Source: Limimonas halophila (GTDB taxonomy: Bacteria; Pseudomonadota; Alphaproteobacteria; Kiloniellales; Rhodovibrionaceae). From it: 64,000 bases of DNA. The position numbers were made by a program, and so were the translations under genes. Within the stretch, counting starts at the first letter, position 1, and each line of letters starts with the position of its first letter. The notes below the pieces were generated by a model, which was given only the letters and a program-made list of their open reading frames with translations, was not told the origin of the DNA and ran no database searches. Positions 27,640-37,197 of this stretch are shown here, one piece after another. The DNA is taken from NCBI RefSeq assembly GCF_900100655.1, contig NZ_FNCE01000002.1, positions 310,001 through 374,000 on the forward strand. Direction: 5' to 3'.

Positions 27640-28965
27640 TCAAGATGTTGAAGGCGCGCGATAGCGCCCCATCGCCGGGTTGATACCGAGAAGGCGGATG
27701 GCGAGCACCCAGGTGACGATGTTGCGCGCAGCCAGCGTGACCGAGGTGGCGATGGCCGCGCCTTCGAGGCCGAGCATCGGAATGAGCCAGAGGCCGAGGA
27801 TCACGAGCAGCACCATCTCGAAGCTCGCGATCAGCAGCAGCACGCGCTCGCGCCCCATCATCGCCAGCAGCATGCCGACGGGCCCGGTGGCCAGGTTCAG
27901 AAGCTGGCCCACCGCCAGGATCCGCAGCGCCGCGTCGCCGGCTTCGAAGGCCTGGCCGAACAGCCCGAGCGGCAGGGTCGGCACTGCGAAAAACAGGACG
28001 AAGAACGGGATTGTGCCGACCACCAGAATGCCGGTCGCCGAGCGCGTCATCTCCGCGAGGTCATCGAACCGCTGGGCCCGGCTCAGGGACGCCGCCTTGG
28101 GAGCCAGTATGGTGTTGATCGCCGCCAGCATCATGCCCGGGATCCAGATCAGTTGGAGGCACACCCGGAAAACGCCGACCGTCGCCTCATCGGTGGCGAC
28201 GCCGACAAGAAGCACCGACAGCCAGTCCGAGGCGTGGTTGGCCAGTCCCACGCCAAGCAGTGGAAGCGACAGCGCCAGCATGCCGCGAACGCCGGACGTT
28301 TCCCCAATTCCGCCGGACGTTGCGGTCAGGAACCGCCAGACGACAAACGCCCCGACCAGCGCGCTGAGCCCCAGCGCCGCCGTGAACACGCTGATCACGC
28401 CGCTTGCCGTCGCGGGAATGCCGAGAAGCAGTGCGACGAGCAAAACCGCCCGGAAAAGCAGCTGGGTCAGAACCTTGTGCCAGACCACCCAGTGCCACGC
28501 CCGGGCCAGCGCGGCGAAGAAATGGGTCATGCCGCGGAACACGACGCCGAGCGCAATAAGCGGCATGACAGCCGCAAGGGCCGCGCTGTTGAAGGCCGCC
28601 TCGCCGATCCACCCGCCGCCAGCCCACAATCCGGCCGCCAGCAGCACGGCAACCCCGAGCGCGAGCGCCATCGCGCGTCGGACCGCGGCACCGCACGGCG
28701 CGGTCTCCCCGCTTTCGTCGCGGGCGAAGATCTTGACCGCTCCCAGGTCGAGCCCCAGGGAGGCCACACCGCCGAGAACACCGGTCAGCATCATGGCCAG
28801 CGCATACAGGCCCGCCCCCTCGGCGCCGAATTGTCGGGCGATCAACAAACTGATCGCGAGCCCGCAAGCCGCCGCGGCCGCATGTGTAATGAACGAGCGT
28901 CCGCCCGCTCGTAGCAAATCGAACTTGTTTGCGCGCTTGGCTGAATCGACGAATTTCCAAATCAT
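27640..28965 (-). CDS. Polysaccharide flippase (Wzx / MATE-like oligosaccharide transporter)
   Basis: A 441-residue protein with about twelve hydrophobic segments. The opening GRSFITHAAAAACGLAISLLIARQFGAEGAGLYALA is typical of the PST/MVF flippase family, ending in a basic tail. Flippases carry lipid-linked repeat units across the inner membrane. It lies between the beta-helix gene (91 bp upstream) and the sugar transferase gene on the same strand, so it is part of the same module. Confidence 0.88.
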   Translation of the reverse strand: MIWKFVDSAKRANKFDLLRAGGRSFITHAAAAACGLAISLLIARQFGAEGAGLYALAMMLTGVLGGVASLGLDLGAVKIFARDESGETAPCGAAVRRAMALALGVAVLLAAGLWAGGGWIGEAAFNSAALAAVMPLIALGVVFRGMTHFFAALARAWHWVVWHKVLTQLLFRAVLLVALLLGIPATASGVISVFTAALGLSALVGAFVVWRFLTATSGGIGETSGVRGMLALSLPLLGVGLANHASDWLSVLLVGVATDEATVGVFRVCLQLIWIPGMMLAAINTILAPKAASLSRAQRFDDLAEMTRSATGILVVGTIPFFVLFFAVPTLPLGLFGQAFEAGDAALRILAVGQLLNLATGPVGMLLAMMGRERVLLLIASFEMVLLVILGLWLIPMLGLEGAAIATSVTLAARNIVTWVLAIRLLGINPAMGRYRAPSTS

Positions 28966-29056
28966 TCAGTGTTCCGAAAAAAGATACGTTGCGCCCAGGC
29001 GCCGCGCCGATCCGAACTTGACGATTGATGGCCGCCACACGATCCGGTTCCACATG

Positions 29057-30364
29057 TCACGAGGTCTCGCATCCTGGTAACGCCCCGCCGGCCAGCATGG
29101 CCTGCAAATGCGTCGTCGCGCCCGCCTTTGTAGCTCGGGGCGCCGCAGCGCCTTCCGGCGGAAGAAGAAGATCGGGCACAACACGCGACCGGGCGAACCC
29201 ATCCGCGAAGACAGCGCCGTAGTAGCCGTCCGCGTTGGAGTCACGGGACTGGACCTTCATGTTTCCGCCTGCCGTCACGCCGGTTCCGAGCCGAAGTCCC
29301 GTGGTGACGTTCCCGGCCACACGCAGGTTTTGGCCTTCGGTGCTGATGTGTGCGCGCCACTGCAAGCGCGGATAGGTGATCACCGTGTTGTTGTTTATCG
29401 AGCTATCCCTGAGACCGCTCGCCGTTATCCCGTGAAATGCGCTCGTGTAGATGACGTTGTGGTCGATCGTGAAACGGGCGTATCCGGACGGCGGGGGATC
29501 ACCGATAAACAGCGCTTGGGTCGAATGAACGTTGTTTTGAAAAAGGATATTGCCGCGAAGGATAACGTCCGATGTCGGAACGTCCGACTTGGTGTTCCAG
29601 AATTGGATGAAATCCGTATGCGCAACTTCGTTCGGGTGCGTCGCAAACACCCAGTTGTTCGCGATACATACGTGGCGAACCCCGACGAAATTCATCCCAT
29701 CCTTGGCGACGTCTGAGACGCTGTTGCGAACGACCTTGAGATGGTCGGTTTCACGAAAGCGCGCGCCGATCAGCACATTGTGGATCTCGTTCCGCTCAAC
29801 CCGAATGTTGGTGGATTTGGAAACGAACACCCCCATCCGGTCGTTTTCGAAATCGCCGTCCGGCGTCCCACGGATCTGGTTCTGCGTGAGCCGGATCCGG
29901 CTGGACCGAGTGATCTCTATGGCGGCATTGCGGGGCTTGGCGTAACGACCCGATGGCCGTCCGGCGGCATCAATGCGGACGCCGCGGATCTCGACGCCGT
30001 GAACATCGCGGAGCCGCAGCGTTGTCAGAACGGCGGACCAGGGCTGGCGACTGCGCACGACGATCGGGTCGTCGAACGCTTTGCGCGTCAGGCTGACGGT
30101 GCCGTATCGGCCCGGCGCCAGGACGATCTCGGCACCACTCCTCGCCCGAGCAAACGCGCGCTCCAACGCAACGGCGCTCGCGACCCGTACGATGTCACCA
30201 CCGCCTCGTTCAGCACCGAAACCCGAAAGCGGCAACGCCAGCGCCAGTGCGAGGCACAGGACTGAAACAGGGAGACCCGGCCGTCCGCCCCAGTGCCGAT
30301 GGACGCAGAACCGGATACCGCTCAGCCAGCGCCATGGTTTTGCTGTTCTCCGAATTCGATCCAT
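29057..30364 (-). CDS. Right-handed parallel beta-helix repeat protein, secreted
   Basis: A 435-residue protein with a basic N-terminus and a hydrophobic signal or anchor (about residues 31-50). It is followed by repeated short beta-coil units of the PbH1 type (IEITRSSRIRLTQNQIRG, STNIRVERNEIHNV, DHLKVVRNSVSDV). This fold is common in polysaccharide lyases, epimerases and hydrolases, so a role in modifying the exported polymer is plausible but unproven; no catalytic residues could be assigned. Confidence 0.82.
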   Translation of the reverse strand: MDRIRRTAKPWRWLSGIRFCVHRHWGGRPGLPVSVLCLALALALPLSGFGAERGGGDIVRVASAVALERAFARARSGAEIVLAPGRYGTVSLTRKAFDDPIVVRSRQPWSAVLTTLRLRDVHGVEIRGVRIDAAGRPSGRYAKPRNAAIEITRSSRIRLTQNQIRGTPDGDFENDRMGVFVSKSTNIRVERNEIHNVLIGARFRETDHLKVVRNSVSDVAKDGMNFVGVRHVCIANNWVFATHPNEVAHTDFIQFWNTKSDVPTSDVILRGNILFQNNVHSTQALFIGDPPPSGYARFTIDHNVIYTSAFHGITASGLRDSSINNNTVITYPRLQWRAHISTEGQNLRVAGNVTTGLRLGTGVTAGGNMKVQSRDSNADGYYGAVFADGFARSRVVPDLLLPPEGAAAPRATKAGATTHLQAMLAGGALPGCETS

Positions 30365-30639
30365 GCCCGGAGGTTAGGAGACAACCGCCGCCCCAACCAC
30401 GTCTCGACGGCATGAGCGTGGCGCCTCTTTCGGTCGCCGAAATGAGCCCGACATCGCAAAATGCCACGGCGTCTGCTGAAACGGTGACGGCCCTGCACCA
30501 ACACGCCGGGCGGCGACCGATCGTGCGCCCGGCCCTCGCGCACCGCCAGAGGTGCCCGGAAAGGGGAGGACCGCAGCGTTTGCTGCGAATCTCCGCCGTC
30601 CGGGCTCGGGGGACCGCGTCCATCATGCTCGCCGTGATC
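30365..30639. other. Spacer between symporter and beta-helix genes
   Basis: 275 bp that must hold the promoter for the minus-strand polysaccharide module and the 3-prime end of the symporter transcript. I see no coding capacity, terminator or repeat I can defend. Confidence 0.4.
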
Positions 30640-32043
30640 CTAGCCGGTTTCCAGTGGTGTCACGCGAGCGCCTGCGGCAGCCGGATCGGTACGGCGGCTG
30701 CTGAACACGGCACCGCCGGCGACCACGGCCGCGGACGCGAGCAGCGCGCCGAGGAAGGGGCCGAGCGTCGGCACCCCGCCCGGAAACGTCACCGCCAACA
30801 GCGTGCCATCCTGGACCAGCGCGCCGCCGACACCGCCGGCCACACCCGCAAGCGCGGCCGCGAGCGCGCCGGCGCCGGTCAAGCGCGTACCCAGACCGGC
30901 CAACGCCGGCACCACGGCCGTGGCGCACAGCAGGTCCGCGACCAGCAGGATGCGCAACACGGAGTAGCCCTGCAGTGCGACGGCGATCGCCGGCACCATC
31001 AACGCCACCGTAAGCCAACGCGCCGCACCGAGCGAGAGGGTCGGGCGCTCCGACCCCACCAGCGCGGCCAAGCCACTTTCCAGGGTATCCACGGACGAGG
31101 CGACGAGCGTGATCGCGAGCACCAACACAACCGGCCCCAGCCAGCCCGGCCCCGCCCCGAAGAGCGCGAACAGCGGCGCCGGCGGCTCGCCCAGCGGCAG
31201 CCCGGCGCCCGCGGCCAGCAGCCCCAGGGTTCCGGTCACCGCGATCACCAGCACCGACACCAATGCGCCCCAGAGGCCGCCACGCACCAACGCACGGTCG
31301 GAGGCTGCCGACCACACGCGCTGCCAGTAGCCCTGGTGGAAAAGGTTGGCCGCCGTCACGGCGATCACGAGCGTGATAGCTGCGTGCCAACCGCCCAGTT
31401 GTGCACCACGCGGTTCCGGCGCATCCGGTAGCGCAGACGCCCCGGCGAATGCGGCCGCCAGCAGCAGAACCACCAGCACCACAGCCTGCCAGCGATCCGT
31501 GCGGAGGCTGGCGCGCAGACCGCCGCTCGCCGTGTAAAGCAGCGTCGTGCCCGCGACCAGCGCCACGGCGACCCAGGCCGGCACACCGCTCAGCAATGCC
31601 GTCACCGAGCCCGCCGCAGTCAGCTCGGCGGTCACGAAGGTCAGCATGTAGAGCACAGAGAGGGCCACGGCATAGGCGTGGAACGCCGGGCCGTAGCGCG
31701 CATGCAGGAAGGTCGTCAGCCCGTGCCCCTTGGGCGCGAGGCGGCGCAACCGGGGCCCGGCCAGCCCATACACCAGGAAGGGCGCGCCCGCCCCCACGGC
31801 GTACCCGGCGATGCCGAGCGGGCCCACGAAGGCTCCCACTTCCGGCGGCGCGAAGAGAATCCACGCCCCCGCTCCTGAGGCGAGAAAAGACAGCCCCAGC
31901 GCCGTCGCCGGCTGAGAGTGGCGGGCTGTGAGATAGTCGTCGAGTGAGGTGCGGGACCGGCGGGCACGCAGGCCGATCCAAGCGAACGCGGCCAGCACAG
32001 CAACCAGCAGTGCCGCCGCGAGGACGGACGAAACACCGGGCAT
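30640..32043 (-). CDS. thiV: SSS-family Na+/solute symporter under TPP riboswitch control (predicted thiamine-precursor transporter)
   Basis: A 467-residue polytopic protein of the sodium:solute symporter family with about 13 helices, including a PanF-like core (GYWQRVWSAASDRALVRGG; later VASSVDTLESGLAAL). A complete TPP riboswitch lies directly upstream, ending at the AGGGAG site of the ATG at 32043. Comparative genomics earlier named TPP-regulated SSS members ThiV, predicted to import the HMP moiety of thiamine. Family and riboswitch are seen; the substrate is inferred. thiL is also in this window. Confidence 0.88.
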   Translation of the reverse strand: MPGVSSVLAAALLVAVLAAFAWIGLRARRSRTSLDDYLTARHSQPATALGLSFLASGAGAWILFAPPEVGAFVGPLGIAGYAVGAGAPFLVYGLAGPRLRRLAPKGHGLTTFLHARYGPAFHAYAVALSVLYMLTFVTAELTAAGSVTALLSGVPAWVAVALVAGTTLLYTASGGLRASLRTDRWQAVVLVVLLLAAAFAGASALPDAPEPRGAQLGGWHAAITLVIAVTAANLFHQGYWQRVWSAASDRALVRGGLWGALVSVLVIAVTGTLGLLAAGAGLPLGEPPAPLFALFGAGPGWLGPVVLVLAITLVASSVDTLESGLAALVGSERPTLSLGAARWLTVALMVPAIAVALQGYSVLRILLVADLLCATAVVPALAGLGTRLTGAGALAAALAGVAGGVGGALVQDGTLLAVTFPGGVPTLGPFLGALLASAAVVAGGAVFSSRRTDPAAAGARVTPLETG

Positions 32044-32044
32044 G

Positions 32045-32140
32045 TCACGCTCCCTACGCAGGTATGAACCTGGTCAGGTTCGAGGGGTCAGTGCCCTTCG
32101 GCACACTCTCAGCCCGGAATACGCGGGCTCCCCCGGATTG
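32045..32140 (-). promoter_or_regulatory. TPP (THI-box) riboswitch
   Basis: Read on the minus strand, the conserved elements are in order: GGGGGAGCCC, GGGCTGAGAG (plus-strand 32106-32115), ACCCCTCGAACCTGA and CAGGTTCATACCTGCG (about 32057-32088), then TAGGGAGCG merging into the ribosome-binding site of the symporter gene 6 nt before its ATG. That overlap suggests control at translation initiation: TPP binding would hide AGGGAG. Confidence 0.95.
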
Positions 32141-32389
32141 TCCGGCGAGGGTGGGTCAACGTGGCCGCCATGACAACCACAACCGTAAAGCTGTCCAGGC
32201 CATGGCCCACCGACGGCTGGGCACACATCCCGGCCTGCGCCGCCTGCCCCGGATTCACTGCGTGTAAAACGCCAGGCAAGCAGGACTTCCCGTTGGACGC
32301 GCTGTCAGCAAGCGCTTAGCCCAGGCGCCGAGAACGGGTCCGTCGCGCCGCCGGAATCACGGCAGAATCTCGGGATATCAGGAGAAAGA

Positions 32390-32466
32390 TGGTCGGAGCG
32401 GCAGGATTCGAACCTGCGACCTCTCGGCCCCCAGCCGAGTGCGCTACCAAGCTGCGCCACGCTCCG
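32390..32466 (-). tRNA. tRNA-Pro (GGG anticodon)
   Basis: A 77-nt cloverleaf on the minus strand. Acceptor CGGAGCG pairs with CGCTCCG; the anticodon stem CTCGG/CCGAG encloses loop CTGGGGG with anticodon GGG; the T-arm contains GGTTCGAATCC. The discriminator is A and the CCA end is encoded. It follows the MerR gene, a placement usual in Alphaproteobacteria. Confidence 0.97.
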
Positions 32467-32531
32467 ACCGACCTTCAGCGGTGAATCGCACCGCTACGTC
32501 TCCGCCCATATACAAACCTCCGGGAGCGGCT

Positions 32532-33017
32532 TCAATCCCCAGCGTCCAATCCAGCGCGACGCAGTTCGTCGCGCGCCGCCGTCAACTCGGCAAGCACCTG
32601 TTCCAGTTCGTGACGATGGGATGCGTCCAGCTCGGCGGGCGCCGACGACGCATCCGTTCCACCGGATGCGCCTTCCCCGTCACCCTGTGCGGTCTGGCCG
32701 CGGTCGGATTGTGGGCGCCCGCCCTGGCGCGCGCGGCGAAGGTTGCGCGGGACCTCGATTTGGCCGTCCTCAAGGAACTGTTGGACATCCTTAATGGTGT
32801 AGCCGTCGCTGTAGAGGAGGTCGCGAATCCGCCGGAGAAGATCGATGTCCTCAGGCCGGTAGTACCGCCGCCCACCGCCCCGCTTCAGGGGCTGAACCTC
32901 GTCGAACTTCGTTTCCCAGAACCGCAGCACATGCTGGGGCAACTGAAGCTCTTCCGCCACCTCGCTGATTGTGCGAAACGCGGCGGCCGATTTGCTTCCT
33001 GCACGGCGCCTTGCCAT
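32532..33017 (-). CDS. MerR-family transcriptional regulator
   Basis: A 161-residue protein. A MerR winged helix spans residues about 14-85 ([22 protein letters not shown], then [23 protein letters not shown]), followed by a disordered Gln/Gly/Ser-rich linker and a C-terminal coiled coil. Dimeric MerR proteins twist promoters with long spacers. No effector-binding cysteines are seen. The ATG at 33017 is chosen because upstream codons lack homology and lie in ihfA-adjacent DNA. It follows ihfA by 35 bp. Confidence 0.9.
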   Translation of the reverse strand: MARRRAGSKSAAAFRTISEVAEELQLPQHVLRFWETKFDEVQPLKRGGGRRYYRPEDIDLLRRIRDLLYSDGYTIKDVQQFLEDGQIEVPRNLRRARQGGRPQSDRGQTAQGDGEGASGGTDASSAPAELDASHRHELEQVLAELTAARDELRRAGLDAGD

Positions 33018-33052
33018 CGCGACGGGGTGCCCCTGCTGTCTCAGCCGCTGGC

Positions 33053-33370
33053 TCAGCCAGCGCTGCGTTGTGCGCGCAGGACCTCGTTCAAGCGATTCTT
33101 GAGCACGTGCGAGGCCCGGAAGACCAGCGTTTTCCGGGGCTGAATCGGGACTTCCTCGCCGGTCTTGGGATTGCGGCCGACGCGGTGTCCCTTGTTGCGC
33201 ACGCCAAAGCTGCCGAACGAGGAAATCTTCACGGTTTCCCCCCGCAGCAGCGCGCTGGAAATCTCTTCCAGAACGTCTTCGACGAGTTTCGCCGACTCGT
33301 TCCGGCTCAGCCCGACCTCTTGATACACGGCCTCGGTCAAATCGGCACGCGTGACGGTATCCTCCGCCAT
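33053..33370 (-). CDS. ihfA: Integration host factor alpha subunit
   Basis: A 105-residue HU/IHF-fold protein. The DNA-bending arm contains [12 protein letters not shown], whose proline intercalates into DNA, and the N-terminal helices read [20 protein letters not shown]. With IhfB it bends DNA at promoters and recombination sites. The ATG at 33370 gives a length typical of alphaproteobacterial IhfA. It lies between fabH and merR. Confidence 0.95.
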   Translation of the reverse strand: MAEDTVTRADLTEAVYQEVGLSRNESAKLVEDVLEEISSALLRGETVKISSFGSFGVRNKGHRVGRNPKTGEEVPIQPRKTLVFRASHVLKNRLNEVLRAQRSAG

Positions 33371-33466
33371 AGGCCCATACCCCCTCGCCGGTGGACGTCC
33401 GCACGCTACTGGTCCCCGGCACACGCGTCAATTTTGAGAGCTTGGATACGTGGTTAGGCGACAGCG

Positions 33467-34435
33467 TTACCAGCGGACCAGCGCCGAGCCCCAGGTGAAG
33501 CCGCCGCCCATGCCTTCCATGAGGACCAGATCGCCGCGCTGGATGCGGCCGTCGTCCACGGCTTCGCACAACGCCAGCGGGATGGAGGCCGCGGAGGTGT
33601 TGGCATGGCGGTCCACGGTGGAAACAACGCGATCCGGCGGCAGGTTCAGCCGCCGGCCCATGGCCTCGATGATGCGCATGTTGGCCTGGTGCGGCACCAG
33701 CCAGTCCACGTCGCCCGGGGTCAGGTCGTTGGCGTCCAGAGCTTCGTCGATCACCTCCGCCATGCGCGAAACCGCGTGGCGGAACACCTCACGGCCTTCC
33801 ATGCGCAGGTGGCCAACGGTCTGTGTGCTCGAGGGGCCGCCGTCCACGTAGAGGGCATCGTGGTGGCGACCGTCGGAATGCAGGTGCGTGGAAAGCACGC
33901 CGCGGCCGTCCGCCTCGCCGTTCTCGACCGCCTCCAAAACGACGGCGCCGGCCCCGTCCCCGAAGAGCACACAGGTGCCGCGGTCCTCCCAATCGAGGAT
34001 GCGGGAAAACGTCTCCGCGCCCACGACGAGGGCCGTACGCGCCTGCCCCACCTTGATGAAGTTGTCCGCCACGGCCAGCGCATAGACAAAACCCGTGCAG
34101 ACCGCGTGCACGTCAAACGCCGCGCCGCGCGTCATGCCCAGCCGCGCCTGAATCCGGGTGGCCGTCGCCGGGAAGGTCTCATCCGGGGTCGCGGTGGCCA
34201 CGACCAGGAGATCCACGTCGTTGGCCGTCATGCCGACCTGAGCCAACGCGCGCTGGGCGGCCGTCGTGCCCAGATCGGCCGTCGTCTCGCCCGTTGCCGC
34301 GATGCGGCGCTCGCAGATGCCCGTGCGCTGGCGGATCCACTGATCCGAGGTGTCGAGGCGCTGCGCGATCTCGTCGTTGGTTAGAACGCGCTCCGGCAAA
34401 TAGGCGCCGCAGCCCGTCATCAGCGCGCGCTTCAT
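33467..34435 (-). CDS. fabH: 3-oxoacyl-ACP synthase III
   Basis: A 322-residue condensing enzyme with the full catalytic triad: Cys113 in [11 protein letters not shown], His249 in [10 protein letters not shown] and Asn279 in [13 protein letters not shown]. FabH starts type II fatty acid synthesis by joining acetyl-CoA to malonyl-ACP. It lies 3 nt after plsX, so the pair is co-transcribed, the usual arrangement. Confidence 0.97.
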   Translation of the reverse strand: MKRALMTGCGAYLPERVLTNDEIAQRLDTSDQWIRQRTGICERRIAATGETTADLGTTAAQRALAQVGMTANDVDLLVVATATPDETFPATATRIQARLGMTRGAAFDVHAVCTGFVYALAVADNFIKVGQARTALVVGAETFSRILDWEDRGTCVLFGDGAGAVVLEAVENGEADGRGVLSTHLHSDGRHHDALYVDGGPSSTQTVGHLRMEGREVFRHAVSRMAEVIDEALDANDLTPGDVDWLVPHQANMRIIEAMGRRLNLPPDRVVSTVDRHANTSAASIPLALCEAVDDGRIQRGDLVLMEGMGGGFTWGSALVRW

Positions 34436-34438
34436 GCT

Positions 34439-35482
34439 TTACCCCGCCGCCTGTGCCGCCGGAACGGAGCGGTCGATGCTGGCCAGATCCGAGCGGATCC
34501 GCTCCAGGAAGTCCTCGCGGACCATGTCCACGGCCACGTCGATCGCGTTGGCGAAGCCGACAGCATCCGTACCGCCGTGGCTCTTCACGGTGATCCCGTT
34601 CAACCCCAGAAAGATGGCCCCGTTGTAGCGCCGGGGATCGGTCCGCTGGCGGAGTTTTTGCATGGCGCGCCGTGCGAAGAGGTAGCCGATCTGCGCGAAC
34701 ACCGAACTTTTGAACGTCCGTTGCAGGTAGACGCTGACCAGCTTGGCGGTTCCTTCACTCGCCTTCAAGGCGACATTGCCGGTGAAGCCGTCGGTCACGA
34801 TGACGTCAACCGTGCCTTTCGCCATGTCGTCGCCTTCGATGAAGCCGTAGAAGCGCCCGGGCAGATCCAACTCGTTGAGTTGATCGCGCGCGGCCCAGAG
34901 GGTTTCGTGACCCTTCAACTCTTCCGAACCCACGTTGATCAGCCCTGTCGCGGGCTCAACCGTGCCAAGCACCGTGCGGCAGAAGACATTCCCCATCACC
35001 GCGAAATCGACCAGGTTCTGGGCCGAACACTGCACGTTCGCCCCCAGATCCAGCATCACGGATTCACCGCGCAGCGTGGGGAAGAAGGACGCGATGGCGG
35101 GGCGCTCGATGCCCGGCAGCATCTTGAGCACGAGCTTCGACATCGCCATCAGCGCGCCCGTGTTGCCGGCGGACACGCACGCGCCGGCGCGGCCGTCGCG
35201 CACAGCCTCCACGGCACGCCGCATCGAGGCGTCGCGGCTACCACGCAGGGCAGCCGAGGGCTTCTCCGAATCGCTGACCACATCGTCACAGTGGACGAGC
35301 GTTGTGACCTGCTTGAGCCGCTTCATCTTGTCGAGCCGCGGCCCGACCTCGCTTTCGCGGCCGAAGATCAAGAAGTCGACATCGGGGTGACGCTTGCGGG
35401 CGAGGTCGGCCCCGCGCAGCACCATCCGCGGCGCGTGGTCTCCCCCCATGGCGTCCAGTGCGATCGTGAGACGCCCGCTCAC
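34439..35482 (-). CDS. plsX: Phosphate acyltransferase
   Basis: A 347-residue enzyme that makes acyl-phosphate from acyl-ACP for phospholipid synthesis with PlsY. Family motifs seen are IALDAMGGDHAP at the N-terminus, CVSAGNTGALMA mid-protein and FVGxVE-like FIEGDDMAKGTVDVIVTDGF. The start is a GTG at 35482 with GGAG 12 nt upstream; a longer open frame upstream is not part of the family. It is followed by fabH after 3 nt. Confidence 0.95.
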   Translation of the reverse strand: MSGRLTIALDAMGGDHAPRMVLRGADLARKRHPDVDFLIFGRESEVGPRLDKMKRLKQVTTLVHCDDVVSDSEKPSAALRGSRDASMRRAVEAVRDGRAGACVSAGNTGALMAMSKLVLKMLPGIERPAIASFFPTLRGESVMLDLGANVQCSAQNLVDFAVMGNVFCRTVLGTVEPATGLINVGSEELKGHETLWAARDQLNELDLPGRFYGFIEGDDMAKGTVDVIVTDGFTGNVALKASEGTAKLVSVYLQRTFKSSVFAQIGYLFARRAMQKLRQRTDPRRYNGAIFLGLNGITVKSHGGTDAVGFANAIDVAVDMVREDFLERIRSDLASIDRSVPAAQAAG

Positions 35483-35647
35483 AGCCCGATCTCCATGGCT
35501 TGCTCGCCAGCCGTGCTCGGCCGGTCCGGCCACGCGCACGCGCGCGCACAAACCGTACCCAGGAAGGATACGGCCTGAACTCGCGCACGCGCCGTCGCGC
35601 GGCCGGTTCCGTTCCGGCCGCCGCCCTCAAACGACACGGATGTCGCG

Positions 35648-35833
35648 TCAGGAATCGTCTTTCGGCTCAATGACCTCACGACCCTTATACATGCCGGTCT
35701 TGAGGTCGATGTGATGGGGACGGCGATACTCGCCGCTGTCCTGATCCACGACATAGGCGGGCGCCTTCAGCCCCAGATGGGAGCGGCCCTTGTCGCGGCG
35801 GGACTTGGATTTCTTCTTCTTCGGGACCGCCAT
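35648..35833 (-). CDS. rpmF: 50S ribosomal protein L32
   Basis: A 61-residue basic protein beginning [19 protein letters not shown], diagnostic for L32, with a C-terminal [15 protein letters not shown]. No zinc cysteines are present, so this is the zinc-free form. It sits between the DUF177 gene and plsX, the conserved bacterial order. About 165 bp separate it from plsX. Confidence 0.97.
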   Translation of the reverse strand: MAVPKKKKSKSRRDKGRSHLGLKAPAYVVDQDSGEYRRPHHIDLKTGMYKGREVIEPKDDS

Positions 35834-35936
35834 GGTGTGTGCTCCTGTTTTCCTCGCGACCGCATTGAAGCCGACGTGATAAAGGAAGACACCCGCTGCG
35901 ACAAGGCCAGCAGATGCGCCTTCCACGGCGCACCCC

Positions 35937-36476
35937 TCAGTGGCGCCACCGCAGCTCCGCCAACTTCGCGAAGGGGTTGCGCTCCTCGTCCGGACTGGTT
36001 TCCGCGCTGGCGGTGCCGAACTCGGCACCTGGCGCGCGCGGATACGGGTCCAGGGCCAGGGCGAGCTGTTCGGCCAGGATTTCGCCCAGATCCAGGCTGT
36101 TGCCGGTCAGTGGCTCGGGCGTGTCCTCGTCGTCCGGCGAGACGAACACCTCGCTGTCTTCCGGGTGCGGCGCCGTGGTGTAAAGCTGCACGAAGGATTC
36201 TTCAATCCGGTTGGCGACCTCTTCCAGGGTCACCACGCAAACCTGGGTCACCTCGGCGCGCACACGGCCTTCCACGCGGATCAGCGGCCCGTTGCCGGGC
36301 CGACGGACGCGCAGCGAGCCCGACAGGCTTTGGATGCCCGGCAGATCGAACCGTGTTGCCAGCGCCGCGGTTTCGCTCGCGCTCGCCTCGTAATCCGCGT
36401 CGAACGTGCCGGCGGACAGGCGGTCCAGGCGAAGTGGACGCGAGAATTCCGTCGTGCCATCGGGCGCGAGTGTCAT
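35937..36476 (-). CDS. YceD/DUF177-family protein
   Basis: A 179-residue protein of the YceD family, which is linked to 23S rRNA maturation and nearly always lies just upstream of rpmF, as here. Visible signatures are [25 protein letters not shown] in two parts, and an acidic C-terminal half with [19 protein letters not shown] ending in [13 protein letters not shown]. The ATG at 36476 gives the expected family start. Confidence 0.92.
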   Translation of the reverse strand: MTLAPDGTTEFSRPLRLDRLSAGTFDADYEASASETAALATRFDLPGIQSLSGSLRVRRPGNGPLIRVEGRVRAEVTQVCVVTLEEVANRIEESFVQLYTTAPHPEDSEVFVSPDDEDTPEPLTGNSLDLGEILAEQLALALDPYPRAPGAEFGTASAETSPDEERNPFAKLAELRWRH

Positions 36477-36537
36477 TGGCCACAAGCCTCCAGCAGGATG
36501 GCGTGAAGGAAACGGTACGTGGCAGGCGCGAAGCCGG

Positions 36538-37104
36538 TCAATCGACGGCGCCGCCCACTTCCGCGCCGACCGCAGGCGGATCGCCGAACACCTGCGCGGT
36601 GCCCTGGAACGCATCATCCGGCATGCTGTCGAGGCGCTCGGCCTCGCGGCGCACGTACGCGGCCATTAGCTCAAGGGCGCGCGGGTCCGGCGTGGCGACC
36701 GTTCCATACAGATTGCGCGCGAGCGCATCGCACAGATCGCCCTCGCCGTCCAGCGCCCGGCCGTAGGCGTCGAAGCGACCGTAGAACCCCTGCGCCATGC
36801 GCTTCACCCGCGGGGCGACACCGAGATCACCCGCCCCCATTTCCCGCAACGAGCGGTCCATGTCGTCAACGAGCGTGTCGAAAAGCGCCTGGCCGCGTTC
36901 GGCCAGCGGGTTGGCGGCGCGCTGGAGCCGGCGGATTACCAGCGTGGCATGCAGCACGATGGCGTCGAAACGCCCGTCCAGGGTGTCCGGAACGCCCAGG
37001 TCCCTGTAGAACACGGGTGCTCGCGCCTGCTCGACCACCCGGTCGTACAGGGCCCGCGCCATGTCCGCCTCCGGCTGCTTGCGCCGGAACATCCGTCCCA
37101 ACAT
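36538..37104 (-). CDS. Ubiquinol-cytochrome c chaperone, CBP3 family
   Basis: A 188-residue soluble protein. Recognisable blocks are ALYDRVVEQARAPVFYRDLG near residues 18-37, TLDGRFDAIVLHATLVIRRL and DDMDRSLREMGAGDLGVAPR. The family (CBP3/UQCC1) helps cytochrome b synthesis and assembly of the bc1 complex. ATG at 37104 or 37092 are both possible. It is divergent from bamE with 93 bp between them, the standard alphaproteobacterial arrangement. Confidence 0.9.
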   Translation of the reverse strand: MLGRMFRRKQPEADMARALYDRVVEQARAPVFYRDLGVPDTLDGRFDAIVLHATLVIRRLQRAANPLAERGQALFDTLVDDMDRSLREMGAGDLGVAPRVKRMAQGFYGRFDAYGRALDGEGDLCDALARNLYGTVATPDPRALELMAAYVRREAERLDSMPDDAFQGTAQVFGDPPAVGAEVGGAVD

Positions 37105-37197
37105 GCGTGCTCGTGTCGCTCTGCCCGGCAGTGGGCTTGAAGTGGTCCACCACGTGCGCATAATCAAGTCGTTTCCGTCCAAGGCAAGGATCGAACG

